The notes below the pieces were generated by a model. It searched no databases. It was not told where the DNA came from and saw nothing but the letters and a program-made list of their open reading frames with translations. From Planctomycetaceae bacterium (GTDB lineage Bacteria > Planctomycetota > Planctomycetia > Pirellulales > Thermoguttaceae), in assembly GCA_031279215.1 (NCBI GenBank), contig JAITIZ010000325.1, positions 1-37,067 of the forward strand: a stretch of DNA of 37,067 nt. Reading direction: 5' to 3'. Position 1 is the stretch's first letter, and the number at the start of each line of letters is the position of its first letter. Shown in pieces: positions 26,139-33,729 of the stretch. Made by a program: the position numbers and the translations under genes.

Positions 26139-26996
26139 ATGTCCAACCAGTCCATTTCCTCGATTTACGAATCGGTCATGCAATCCATCCGCGAAGCGCA
26201 ACAAGAAACCTATAAAGTGATCCAAGACTTCGTAAAAGATACAAACCAAGCGATACAGCGGGTTTCCGTCCAACACGAGGAAACCAAAAAATCTCTCCAA
26301 GAGCTTTCCGCCCAACATAAAGAAACCGAAAAAGCAATTGATAGAGTATCCGCCCAACATAAAGAAACCGAAAAAGCAATTGATAGAGTTTCCGTACAAC
26401 ATAAAGAAACCGAAAAAGCAATTGATAGAGTTTCCGCCCAACATGAGGAAACCAAAAAGTCTCTCCAAGAATATATTAATGAAGGTAGAAAAGAAAGAAA
26501 AAAACTCTCAAAACAAATAGGAATTTTAGGAAAACAAATGGGAATTTTAGGAAAACAAATGGGAACATTAGGAAATCGTTTTGGCGAAATTACGGAACAC
26601 ATGGTTTTTCCCGCCGTTGTTAAACGTTTCAACGAACTCGGTTATAATTTTAATTTTGAATTTGAAGGCAATTGTAAAGTACGAGACAAAAATAATCAAA
26701 TCATTGCTGAAATTGATATTTATCTTGAAAATGGTACAACAATTGCTGTTGTCGAAGTCAAAACGAAACCCGACTTAAACGATATTGGTAAACATATTCA
26801 ACGTATCGAAAAATTGAAACAAAACCGCAAAGAAAAAAATGAGCCGTCCAAAAAACTTATTGGCGCAATAGCTGGCGCAATTTTCCCCAAAGAAGTTAAA
26901 GAGGCCGCTCTGGAAGTTGGTCTCTACGTGCTTGTCCAATCCGGCGATACCATGAAATTAGAAATCCCGGAAGGGTTCAAACCAAAAGAATTTTAA
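26139..26996 (+). CDS. PD-(D/E)XK-like protein with coiled-coil repeats
   Basis: 285 residues in two parts. Residues 1-150 form a coiled coil with five 14-residue tandem units at 42-111 (VSAQHKETEKAIDR type) and a GILGKQM heptad repeat after them. Residues 150-285 look like a PD-(D/E)XK nuclease-like core: FGEITEHMVFPAVVKRF helix, E191-I-D193, and E206-V-K208 in AVVEVKTKP. This family of DUF3782-like proteins is common in bacteria with mobile or multi-copy content; no substrate is established that I can name. No Shine-Dalgarno seen. It stands alone, 140 nt before the helicase gene's ATG. A nuclease activity is inferred from motif order only. Confidence 0.8.
   Translation: MSNQSISSIYESVMQSIREAQQETYKVIQDFVKDTNQAIQRVSVQHEETKKSLQELSAQHKETEKAIDRVSAQHKETEKAIDRVSVQHKETEKAIDRVSAQHEETKKSLQEYINEGRKERKKLSKQIGILGKQMGILGKQMGTLGNRFGEITEHMVFPAVVKRFNELGYNFNFEFEGNCKVRDKNNQIIAEIDIYLENGTTIAVVEVKTKPDLNDIGKHIQRIEKLKQNRKEKNEPSKKLIGAIAGAIFPKEVKEAALEVGLYVLVQSGDTMKLEIPEGFKPKEF
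26262..26471 (+). repeat. 42-bp coding tandem repeat
   Basis: Five units of 42 bp encode 14-residue coiled-coil units. The outer two carry ETKKSLQE and the inner three ETEKAIDR, so the array is symmetric in its variants. Unit gain or loss keeps both frame and heptad phase. Confidence 0.9.
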
Positions 26997-27106
26997 CAAT
27001 ATCATTGTCTTGTCTATTTTGTTCTATTAAAATAGATTGTTACCTCAAATCATAATGATAATTATGTTATTTTTTTTAATACAAAATTCTATTTTTAATA
27101 TATCAG

Positions 27107-29425
27107 ATGCTTTCCCGTGAAGACATTGCATTTATGTATCTTGAACAATTGCCGTTTGAGCCATACCCATTTCAGGAGGAGGCAATACTTGGTTGGTTTT
27201 CTTCGGAACAAGGAGCGTTGGTTTGCGCACCAACCGGAATGGGGAAAACATTGATCGCCGAAGCAGGAATTTATGAAGCAATAAAAACCGGCAAAAAAGC
27301 CTATTACACTACTCCGTTAATTGCATTAACCGAACAAAAATATCGTGAAATTCAAACGGCTCTTGAACGTTGGGGTTACAACAAACATTACGTTGGTCTT
27401 GTAACGGGAAATCGGCGTGAAAATCCTGATGCTCCGATTCTTGTTGTTGTAGCGGAAATTCTTTTTAACCGGTTATTGACGGCACAAAGTCATGCGAATA
27501 CGTTCCATTTTGACGATGTTACGACGGTGGTTATGGACGAATTTCATAATTTTGCCGACATGGAACGCGGTATGGTTTGGGAATTTACGCTTAATTTACT
27601 TCCAAAACATGTTCGAACACTATTGATTTCCGCAACAGTTGGAAATGCTTACGAATTTGTTGCGTGGCTTCGTGATAATGTTCAACGGCGTTTGACATTG
27701 ATTGAATCCTCTGAGCGAAAAGTTCCGCTAACTTATCAATGGATTGGCGATCAGTTGCTTACAGAACAGCTCGAATTTATGACTCACGGCGATGAGGAAT
27801 CCCGTTTAACGCCGGCGTTGGTTTTCTGTTTTGATCGAAACGAATGCTGGAATATTGCCGATCAGGTTCGCGGGCGCGATTTGATAACACCGGATCATCA
27901 GAAAATTGTTGCGCAAAATCTTGAGCATTATGATTGGAAAGAAGGAGCAGGACCGCATCTAAAACAACTGCTGCTTCGCGGTGTCGGAATTCATCACGCT
28001 GGAGTGTTACCGAAATACCGGCGAATTGTTGAGGATTTATTTCAACAAAAATTATTGTCAATCTGTGTTTGTACGGAAACTCTTGCTGCCGGAATCAATT
28101 TACCGGCAAGATCGGTTGTTTTGCCGAGTATTCTCAAAGGAAAACCGGGTGAAAAGAAACTTATCGAATCAAGTTCAGCGCACCAAATTTTCGGCAGAGC
28201 AGGAAGGCCGCAATATGATGATCATGGTTTTGTGTTTGCACTGGCTCATGAAGACGATGTAAAAATTGGGCGGTGGAAAGTGAAATATGATCAAATTCCC
28301 GAAGATACGAAGGATCCGAAACTTCGTGAAATGAAAAAGAAAATGAAGAAAAAAGCTCCGACACGCCGAACAACCGAACAGTATTGGACGGAGGAACAAT
28401 TTTTGAAACTCAAAGAAATGCCGCCGGGAAAATTAACAAGCCGCGGTGTAATTCCTTGGCGGCTTTTAGCGCATATTATTTCGTTGGATCATAATATTGA
28501 ACCGATTCGTCAAATTGTTGGGCGGCGATTAATGAGTGAAAAATGGGTTAGAGAAGGTCAGAAAAAACTCGATGAAATGCTTTTAACTCTTGCTAACGCA
28601 GGATTTATCAGATTGGAAAAAAAGTTAGAAAAAAAGAACGAATATTCTGAAAAAGCGGACAAAAATATTGTAGAGCCGGAGTTGTCTGAGTCAAAAGAGT
28701 TTGATTTTTGTTTTGCTTATCCGGCGGAGCGTTTACCGGAACTGATGAAATTTCGCGGGGTTAATCCGCTTTACGGAATATTTTTATTACAACATTTAGG
28801 TTTTGCGGATCGTGCGGAGCGTCTTCAGGCGTTTGAAAGTTTGCTGGAACTTCCGCCGTCGATTGGGCCGAGTGTTCGTGTTCCGAAACAGGATGTGTTA
28901 CCGAATGGTCCTTTGTCAACAGACCGGCTTGATTCCATGCTCCTTTCGTTGGGGCTTGCTGTTGCGGATGAACTTGTTCCGAAAACTGAAGAGGAGGAAG
29001 ACGAAGAACGTGAAAAACGCCGTCATTTTGGCGGTTGGGCGGAAGAACGGTTTTATGTAATTCCGTTAGCGGAAAAACTGCGGCGGCTTTTTGAGTACGA
29101 ATATCCTTCGGTTGAAGTTCGTATCAATCCGGTTTGGGCGGCGGGAGAGGTTTTGCTCGAATTTAAGGGCGATTTCAATAAATATATTGTTTCGCGTGCG
29201 ATTCAGAAGCAGGAAGGAGTTATTTTCCGTCATCTTTTGCGGTTGATTTTGTTACTTGGAGAGTTTATTGAAATGCCTCCGGTGGACGGTTCGCCGGACG
29301 ATTGGAAAGCCGATTTAACAGATATGGCGGAAACACTGATTGCATGTTGTACCAAAGTTGATTCGCAAAGTACCGAAGAAACTCTCGAACGCGCAAAAGA
29401 AAACGCTATCGATAAAATATTGTAA
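27107..29425 (+). CDS. Ski2-like DEAD/DEAH-box helicase
   Basis: ATP-dependent RNA or DNA helicase, 772 residues. The N-terminal RecA domain has a Q-motif-like EPYPFQEEAI, Walker A APTGMGKT (A41-T48), DEFH (144-147) and SAT in LLISATVGN; the second domain has GVGIHHAGVLPKYR, TETLAAGINLPARSVV and motif VI QIFGRAGRPQYD. This motif set is of the Ski2/Hel308 group. The C-terminal 350 residues include charged linkers (MKKKMKKKAPTRR; EEEEDEEREKRR) and are not assignable. Substrate unknown. It lies between the PD-(D/E)XK-like gene and the iorB-like gene without close coupling. Confidence 0.9.
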   Translation: MLSREDIAFMYLEQLPFEPYPFQEEAILGWFSSEQGALVCAPTGMGKTLIAEAGIYEAIKTGKKAYYTTPLIALTEQKYREIQTALERWGYNKHYVGLVTGNRRENPDAPILVVVAEILFNRLLTAQSHANTFHFDDVTTVVMDEFHNFADMERGMVWEFTLNLLPKHVRTLLISATVGNAYEFVAWLRDNVQRRLTLIESSERKVPLTYQWIGDQLLTEQLEFMTHGDEESRLTPALVFCFDRNECWNIADQVRGRDLITPDHQKIVAQNLEHYDWKEGAGPHLKQLLLRGVGIHHAGVLPKYRRIVEDLFQQKLLSICVCTETLAAGINLPARSVVLPSILKGKPGEKKLIESSSAHQIFGRAGRPQYDDHGFVFALAHEDDVKIGRWKVKYDQIPEDTKDPKLREMKKKMKKKAPTRRTTEQYWTEEQFLKLKEMPPGKLTSRGVIPWRLLAHIISLDHNIEPIRQIVGRRLMSEKWVREGQKKLDEMLLTLANAGFIRLEKKLEKKNEYSEKADKNIVEPELSESKEFDFCFAYPAERLPELMKFRGVNPLYGIFLLQHLGFADRAERLQAFESLLELPPSIGPSVRVPKQDVLPNGPLSTDRLDSMLLSLGLAVADELVPKTEEEEDEEREKRRHFGGWAEERFYVIPLAEKLRRLFEYEYPSVEVRINPVWAAGEVLLEFKGDFNKYIVSRAIQKQEGVIFRHLLRLILLLGEFIEMPPVDGSPDDWKADLTDMAETLIACCTKVDSQSTEETLERAKENAIDKIL

Positions 29426-29641
29426 AAAAATAATTTGCGAAAATCTGCGTAATCTGCGGACGAAAATAGACAATCACTGCAAGAAGTAGATACCGCCTCT
29501 TCCCTAAAGCATTGCTTACTACTTGATTTTCATCCGTAAACAGATACAATTTGTTTTTCTATGAAAGTTCTGCTAAATAATTCCGTATAATTCTGTGTTT
29601 TTAATTCATTGATCGTTCAAGTTAACCATGAACTAAATAAA

Positions 29642-30238
29642 ATGACAATAAGTGTTGTATTAGTTGGAGTAGGTGGGCAGGGGATTTTGTTAGCAAGTGA
29701 AATTGTTGCGCAAGCGGCGGTTGCGGCGGGTTTTGATGTGAAGACAAACGAGGTTCACGGAATGGCACAACGCGGAGGGTCGGTTATTGCGCAAATTCGT
29801 TATGGTGAACACGTGTTTAGTCCGCTCGTTCCTAAATATACGGCAAAAGTTCTTGGTTCATTGGAACAGATTGAGTGTTTACGTTATCTTGATTATCTTG
29901 CAGACGATGGTTTAGCGGTTGTTTCAAACCAAAAGATTATTCCTGTAACATCGTCAACCGGCGGTACTCCCTATCCTGATATTGATGAGAAGATTTTATC
30001 TCAATATTTTTCAAAACTGGTTTACCTTGATGCGATTTCTATTGCTTTAGAACTCGGTAATGCCAAGGCTGCCAACACCATTTTGCTTGGAGCCATGTCA
30101 ACCTGTCTTGATCTTCCAGAAACAGCATGGATCGAAGCGATTCGCCAAAGTGTTAAGAAACAATTTATTGATGTAAATATTACTGCTTTTCAAAAAGGCA
30201 AAGAAATGGCAAACAAAGTATTTGCTTCTATTCAGTAG
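29642..30238 (+). CDS. iorB: 2-oxoacid:ferredoxin oxidoreductase gamma-type subunit (IorB-like)
   Basis: Smaller subunit of indolepyruvate-type or related 2-oxoacid:ferredoxin oxidoreductases, oxygen-sensitive enzymes that oxidise 2-oxoacids to acyl-CoA with reduced ferredoxin. The protein has the family N-terminus VVLVGVGGQGILLASEIV and NEVHGMAQRGGSVIAQIRYG, then LGAMSTCLDLP. The ATG at 29642 gives 198 residues; a TTG 11 codons upstream is possible but less likely. The partner (IorA) is not in the window. The last codons and the stop overlap a dispersed repeat shared with the ftsH 3' end. Distinguishing IorB from other gamma subunits needs the partner gene. Confidence 0.85.
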   Translation: MTISVVLVGVGGQGILLASEIVAQAAVAAGFDVKTNEVHGMAQRGGSVIAQIRYGEHVFSPLVPKYTAKVLGSLEQIECLRYLDYLADDGLAVVSNQKIIPVTSSTGGTPYPDIDEKILSQYFSKLVYLDAISIALELGNAKAANTILLGAMSTCLDLPETAWIEAIRQSVKKQFIDVNITAFQKGKEMANKVFASIQ

Positions 30239-30287
30239 CAATTCTCTTGTTTTATCATCCGGTATCATTATTTCGCGGAATTTTTGT
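30227..30287. repeat. 60-bp gene-end repeat, copy 2
   Basis: TCTATTCAGTAGCAATTCTC to GCGGAATTTTTG, about 87% identical by eye to 3729-3788. It supplies the last codons (Ser-Ile-Gln) and the TAG stop of the iorB-like gene. Confidence 0.65.
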
Positions 30288-30358
30288 TTTTCGGCAAATG
30301 GATATCAAAATAGACAGCGATAAAAAGTGGCGTTTTTAACTGTGAGAAGGTAATAGTA

Positions 30359-30814
30359 ATGAGGAAGATTCCATTATTTCTTGTTGTTCCTGATCGCCGG
30401 TTAATTCAGGCGGTTCATGTTGTTGATGACCAACACCGGTTTGAAACCATACGGTTTCGTTCTCTTCAGAATGCTCTCGAAAAAGAAAATTCGGAAAGAA
30501 ATGTGTCCCGCCTTCTTATTGTTCAATGGACGGTTGAAGAAGTTTTGGTTGAACTTAGCCAAAACAAACGATTCAATTTGTGTCATTATTCCTCGCGTCT
30601 TATTGTTTATTGTCCTGAGCTTTTACAAAAAACGGTTGCCGAAGGGGAAGAAATCCGTTTCGCCCTACTCCAACTTGGAGTAATCGCCGTTTTTTCGCAA
30701 TTCCGTGAACTCCCAACTGTTCTCTCAATACTGTTACGCTGCGCAAACCGTTTCCCGCCGCCCCAAAAACAATGGTCACAACTAATTTATGATTCATTGC
30801 CCTGGAAAAAATAA
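30359..30814 (+). CDS. Conserved small protein, receiver-like
   Basis: 151 residues without membrane helix. The order of strands and helices (PLFLVVPDRRLIQAVHVV; RLLIVQWTVEEVLVEL; SRLIVYCPELLQ; ALLQLGVIAVFSQF; ELPTVLSILLRCANRF) recalls a response-regulator receiver fold, but the phosphorylation aspartate is not at its expected place, so it would be a degenerate receiver. GAGAAGG precedes the ATG by 11 nt. It follows the iorB-like gene at 120 nt and precedes a DUF1559 gene. No named family; the fold assignment is inference. Confidence 0.72.
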   Translation: MRKIPLFLVVPDRRLIQAVHVVDDQHRFETIRFRSLQNALEKENSERNVSRLLIVQWTVEEVLVELSQNKRFNLCHYSSRLIVYCPELLQKTVAEGEEIRFALLQLGVIAVFSQFRELPTVLSILLRCANRFPPPQKQWSQLIYDSLPWKK

Positions 30815-30966
30815 TTTCAACTGCTTTCATGAAAAATGGAATGGAAAAAATTTTTTTTCAAAAATTTTTCCAAATAACAAAATTTTAGTGGAAATTTTTT
30901 TATAATATGCGACAATAATAGAAGTTTTTCTCTATTCTTTAATTTTTTAACCTTTGGATTTCAATA

Positions 30967-32028
30967 ATGACTTCATTTTATTTCAATCGGTATTTTGGTA
31001 TCAGACGTGCGTTTACACTGGTGGAACTTCTGATTGTTGTTGTGATTATTAGTATGTTGGCGGGACTTCTCATTCCGGCGGTCAACTACGCACGAGAAGC
31101 CGCACGGCGTACCCAATGTATCAACAACCAAAAAAATCTCGGCATCGGCATCATCAATTACGCCACAAACAACAACGGATTGCCGGGTTATCTCAATCAG
31201 TTAGGAAGATATTCTAACAATTCTCCTCGTATGTTGAGTTGGGTTGTTGCTATTCTGCCGGAAATTGAAGAGAATAAACGTTATGAAATTTTGATCGCTG
31301 ATGATGCCGCTGATGATGTCGATGATGATGACAATCACTTTGACAATGCAGCACCAGCTCTTCAATCCTCACCTCCAGTACTAATTTGTCCTTCTGCATA
31401 TCTTCAACAACGATCTGATACTCCGATTTTGAGTTACGTTGTCAACTGCGGACCAGAAGCAAATTCAGGAGATGGGACCGCAATTACCGGTAATGTTACT
31501 CCTACATTTACACTTTTCAAAGATCGGCGCAGTACATTAACCACTATCAACAAAAAAGTTAAATTAGATGAAATCGTTGATGGAACAAGTAATACGATTT
31601 TGCTTTCTGAAAATATGCAGGCATGGACTTGGTGGGATTCTGATTGGAGTATTAGTATTTCTACAATTTTTGCACCCAATGAACTTCTTAATAATACACG
31701 TGAACTTAGTAATACACGTTGTTCTCTTATCGTTGCGAGTTTAGGCTTCGTTTGGTCGAATAGAAGTGGTACAAGCTTTCTTTCAAAGATCAACGCTGGT
31801 CGAGAAACTGAGCCAGTGCTAACAAATACCAACAAGGCACGTCCGTCATCAATGCATCCTGGACTTGTCGTTGTCCTTTACGGCGATGGTTCCGCTAAAT
31901 CAATGGATGATGATTGCGGTTTCGGACCCTATCTTTCCGCCGTTTGCCCGAATGATACAAAAGCAAAGAAGACTGTTAGTGAAGGCGGACTCGGTTATTC
32001 TGCTGATTTCCAAAAAAAGACTTGGTAA
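30967..32028 (+). CDS. DUF1559 pseudopilin-like protein (353 aa)
   Basis: Prepilin-type N-terminus after a short basic leader (YFGIRRA before [15 protein letters not shown]), with alanine rather than glycine before the cleavage site, then [19 protein letters not shown]. The C-terminal H-x9-DG motif is [12 protein letters not shown]. An aspartate cluster (about residues 113-125) is an unusual insertion. Unlike the other long-leader DUF1559 genes here it has a 17-residue leader and no lipoprotein partner next to it. TATAAT at 30901-30906 is a possible -10 element. Envelope location expected from the family; role unknown. Confidence 0.93.
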   Translation: MTSFYFNRYFGIRRAFTLVELLIVVVIISMLAGLLIPAVNYAREAARRTQCINNQKNLGIGIINYATNNNGLPGYLNQLGRYSNNSPRMLSWVVAILPEIEENKRYEILIADDAADDVDDDDNHFDNAAPALQSSPPVLICPSAYLQQRSDTPILSYVVNCGPEANSGDGTAITGNVTPTFTLFKDRRSTLTTINKKVKLDEIVDGTSNTILLSENMQAWTWWDSDWSISISTIFAPNELLNNTRELSNTRCSLIVASLGFVWSNRSGTSFLSKINAGRETEPVLTNTNKARPSSMHPGLVVVLYGDGSAKSMDDDCGFGPYLSAVCPNDTKAKKTVSEGGLGYSADFQKKTW

Positions 32029-32058
32029 CACTAATTATGTTGAATATTTAGATGTTTC

Positions 32059-32203
32059 GTAATCTATCAGTGGAATAATTTTAAATTACTCTTACTTGAA
32101 TTTTCGGTATTTGTTTTTAACTATGTATTCATTAAAATCGCCCTGAAAGGGCACCCTGCATTAGCGTAGGGCAACGCCCTACGTAACCAATATAACACTA
32201 ATA
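32059..32203. repeat. Family-c terminus and palindromes after DUF1559 gene
   Basis: GTAATCTATCAGTGGAAT begins 31 bp after the DUF1559 stop. GCCCTGAAAGGGC (32143-32155) and CGTAGGGCAACGCCCTACG follow, an inverted match to 53-117. No right-hand family-c terminus is seen. Confidence 0.65.
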
Positions 32204-32205
32204 AT

Positions 32206-32306
32206 AGTGGAGAGTGGAGAGTGGAGAGTGCCGCAAGCGGAATTATTGCCGTGTGGTAGTAATCCGCTTGCGGCACTCTCCACTATCAACTCCCAACTAT
32301 CAACTA
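32206..32306. repeat. Strong hairpin, GTGGAGAGT and CCGCAAGCGG type
   Basis: GTGGAGAGTGCCGCAAGCGG (32221-32240) and CCGCTTGCGGCACTCTCCAC (32264-32283) are exact inverses, giving a 20-bp stem. GTGGAGA is repeated three times before it and ACTATCAACTCCCAACTATC follows. Related to the structure at 35361-35474, which shares the GCGGATTACTGCC and CCGCTTGCG parts. Confidence 0.75.
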
Positions 32307-32371
32307 CTCTCACACTCCTAGCGGGGTTAAGAGCGAAAAACAAGGTCATGTAGATTCCAAAATTATCTTTT

Positions 32372-32509
32372 GGGAACTTCTAAAAACTCATTTTTTTAGG
32401 AACGCAGGCGTCTCGCCTGCACTTTTAGGAACACAGGCGTCTCGCCTGCACTTTTTATAGGCAATGTGCAGTCGAGACGACTGCGTTCCTGATGTTTTTA
32501 GAAGTTCCC
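32372..32509. mobile_element. 138-bp MITE, family a, copy 3, duplication TTTT
   Basis: Perfect 16-bp inverted ends GGGAACTTCTAAAAAC / GTTTTTAGAAGTTCCC with TTTT on both sides (32368-32371, 32510-32513). Inside, the AGGCGTCTCGCCTGC hairpin occurs twice in tandem, unlike copies 1 and 2. No open frame. Confidence 0.9.
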
Positions 32510-32513
32510 TTTT

Positions 32514-32942
32514 ATAAATTTTCCGAAAAAACATTGTCCCCGCTTGCCTTTTTTGGTCGATGTGTTAATATAATGAGTGCTTTCACGGTATTCGTGATTC
32601 GGATTTACAATCCGGGGGGTCGATACATAGCCCAATGGGTTCCTGATTCGGTAACGAAATTAGCAACGTGTATAGTCGTACTATGGAACATAGTACGAAT
32701 CACACAAGTTAATTTCCAGGTTCCCACTTAAATTTTGGGCCTCCAAATTCTGTTGACGAATACCATGGGAGCATTTTTTGTTTCTTGTTTCAACTCTGTT
32801 ACGTCTTTTGTAACAATTCACGCAAAGAATTAAAATCAGAAAAAGCAGGCAGTATTTCACCGAAACGCCGCATCTTTTTAAGGTATTACCGTAAACAGTT
32901 GCAGCGCGGGCGATTATCTCGAACAAATATTTGTTGATAAAA
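32514..32942. other. Intergenic region with a tRNA-like fragment
   Basis: No credible gene. Around 32599-32622 the sequence TCGGATTTACAATCCGG, then GGGGTCG, has the shape of a tRNA-Val(UAC) anticodon arm and variable loop, but acceptor and T arms do not form, so at most a remnant. GGCAGTATTTCACCGAAACG at 32847-32866 echoes the 3815-4010 repeat. Open frames at 32492-32731 and 32681-32926 are not convincing. Confidence 0.4.
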
Positions 32943-33281
32943 CTAATATTCGTTTTCTGTAGAGAGCGGTATATTATACCGGTGATTGGAGATATTTTGT
33001 TGTTTTTCCCGTGCTTGCTGTTGGCTTTCCTGGCGGATTTTTTGACTCAGAACCGCCGCATCATACCACGTAAAACTCAACTCTGGATTCGACGCATAAC
33101 GCCCCAAAATACGAAGCGTTTCCGCACGATGGCTCTCGTTGTAGAGGAAAACATATCGCTCCTCACCCTTCACTAACGCCAAAACATTTATATCCTGACT
33201 CACGGTTTTGTTTCCTTTGTCGGCTAATTCGGAATAGTTACTTTCCATGGAAAGTGTGATTTGCTGAGTATTGTTTTTCAT
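32943..33281 (-). CDS. Conserved small planctomycete-type protein
   Basis: 112 residues from ATG 33279-33281 (a TTG five codons upstream is the alternative). The core EERYVFLYNESHRAETLRIL and GRYASNPELSFTWYDAAVL, then SQKIRQES, is a pattern I recall from planctomycete genomes as a conserved protein of unknown function. Ends in a Gln-rich tail. No signal or membrane segment. It stands alone; the LpoB/CsgG-like gene upstream is separated by a 450-bp repeat-containing gap. Confidence 0.75.
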   Translation of the reverse strand: MKNNTQQITLSMESNYSELADKGNKTVSQDINVLALVKGEERYVFLYNESHRAETLRILGRYASNPELSFTWYDAAVLSQKIRQESQQQAREKQQNISNHRYNIPLSTENEY

Positions 33282-33448
33282 GGTTTCGATATACAAATCG
33301 GGTAAATAATTTCAGGCATGAAAAACTGCATCGAATGTTGTTATCGGACAACTCTTGTCTTGATTTCAAGCATTTTGACGCGATTTTTCTTTTTCGCCCC
33401 TTAAAATAAAAACTGTTTCCTTAAGGAATGAATAATCCTTATATTTTA

Positions 33449-33729
33449 GTTGATATTGATAGTGAATAGCGAATATAAGTAATAAATAGTGAATAGTAAA
33501 CCGTTTGCGTTATTACCGATTGTCAGGTCTTGTCAGTTCTCACTACATAACTACGATTCATTTATGTTATCGTTCATTCATTTTTTGTATTTTTACAAAA
33601 ACTCCGCTTTTCACTTTTCGTTATTTTTTAACACAATACGACAATAAGTGTAACTAATTTAACTGCTTACTGCTTACATAACAATTCACTACAATTCATT
33701 ACAGTTCGCTGTTCACTACTCACTATTAA
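33449..33729. repeat. AGTGAATAGT-type repeat element
   Basis: AGTTGATATTGATAGTGAAT at the left is echoed inverted by TTCACTACTCACTATTAACT at the right, directly at the stop codon of the lipoprotein gene (33730). Interior includes more AATAGTGAATAG and ATTCACTACAATTCATTAC copies. Same family as 35361-35474. Confidence 0.6.

Noticed and set aside
26121-26632. Antisense frames with repeated FGFFMLGG-type or SVSLCW-type units
   Set aside because: Shadows of the 42-bp coding repeat of the PD-(D/E)XK-like gene.
29609-29641. TTG start giving the iorB-like protein 11 extra residues
   Set aside because: The ATG at 29642 is followed at once by the family N-terminus; the extra residues are not typical.
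32492-32926. Two open frames of about 80 codons
   Set aside because: One starts inside a MITE, the other has no start signal; both translate repeat-rich sequence.
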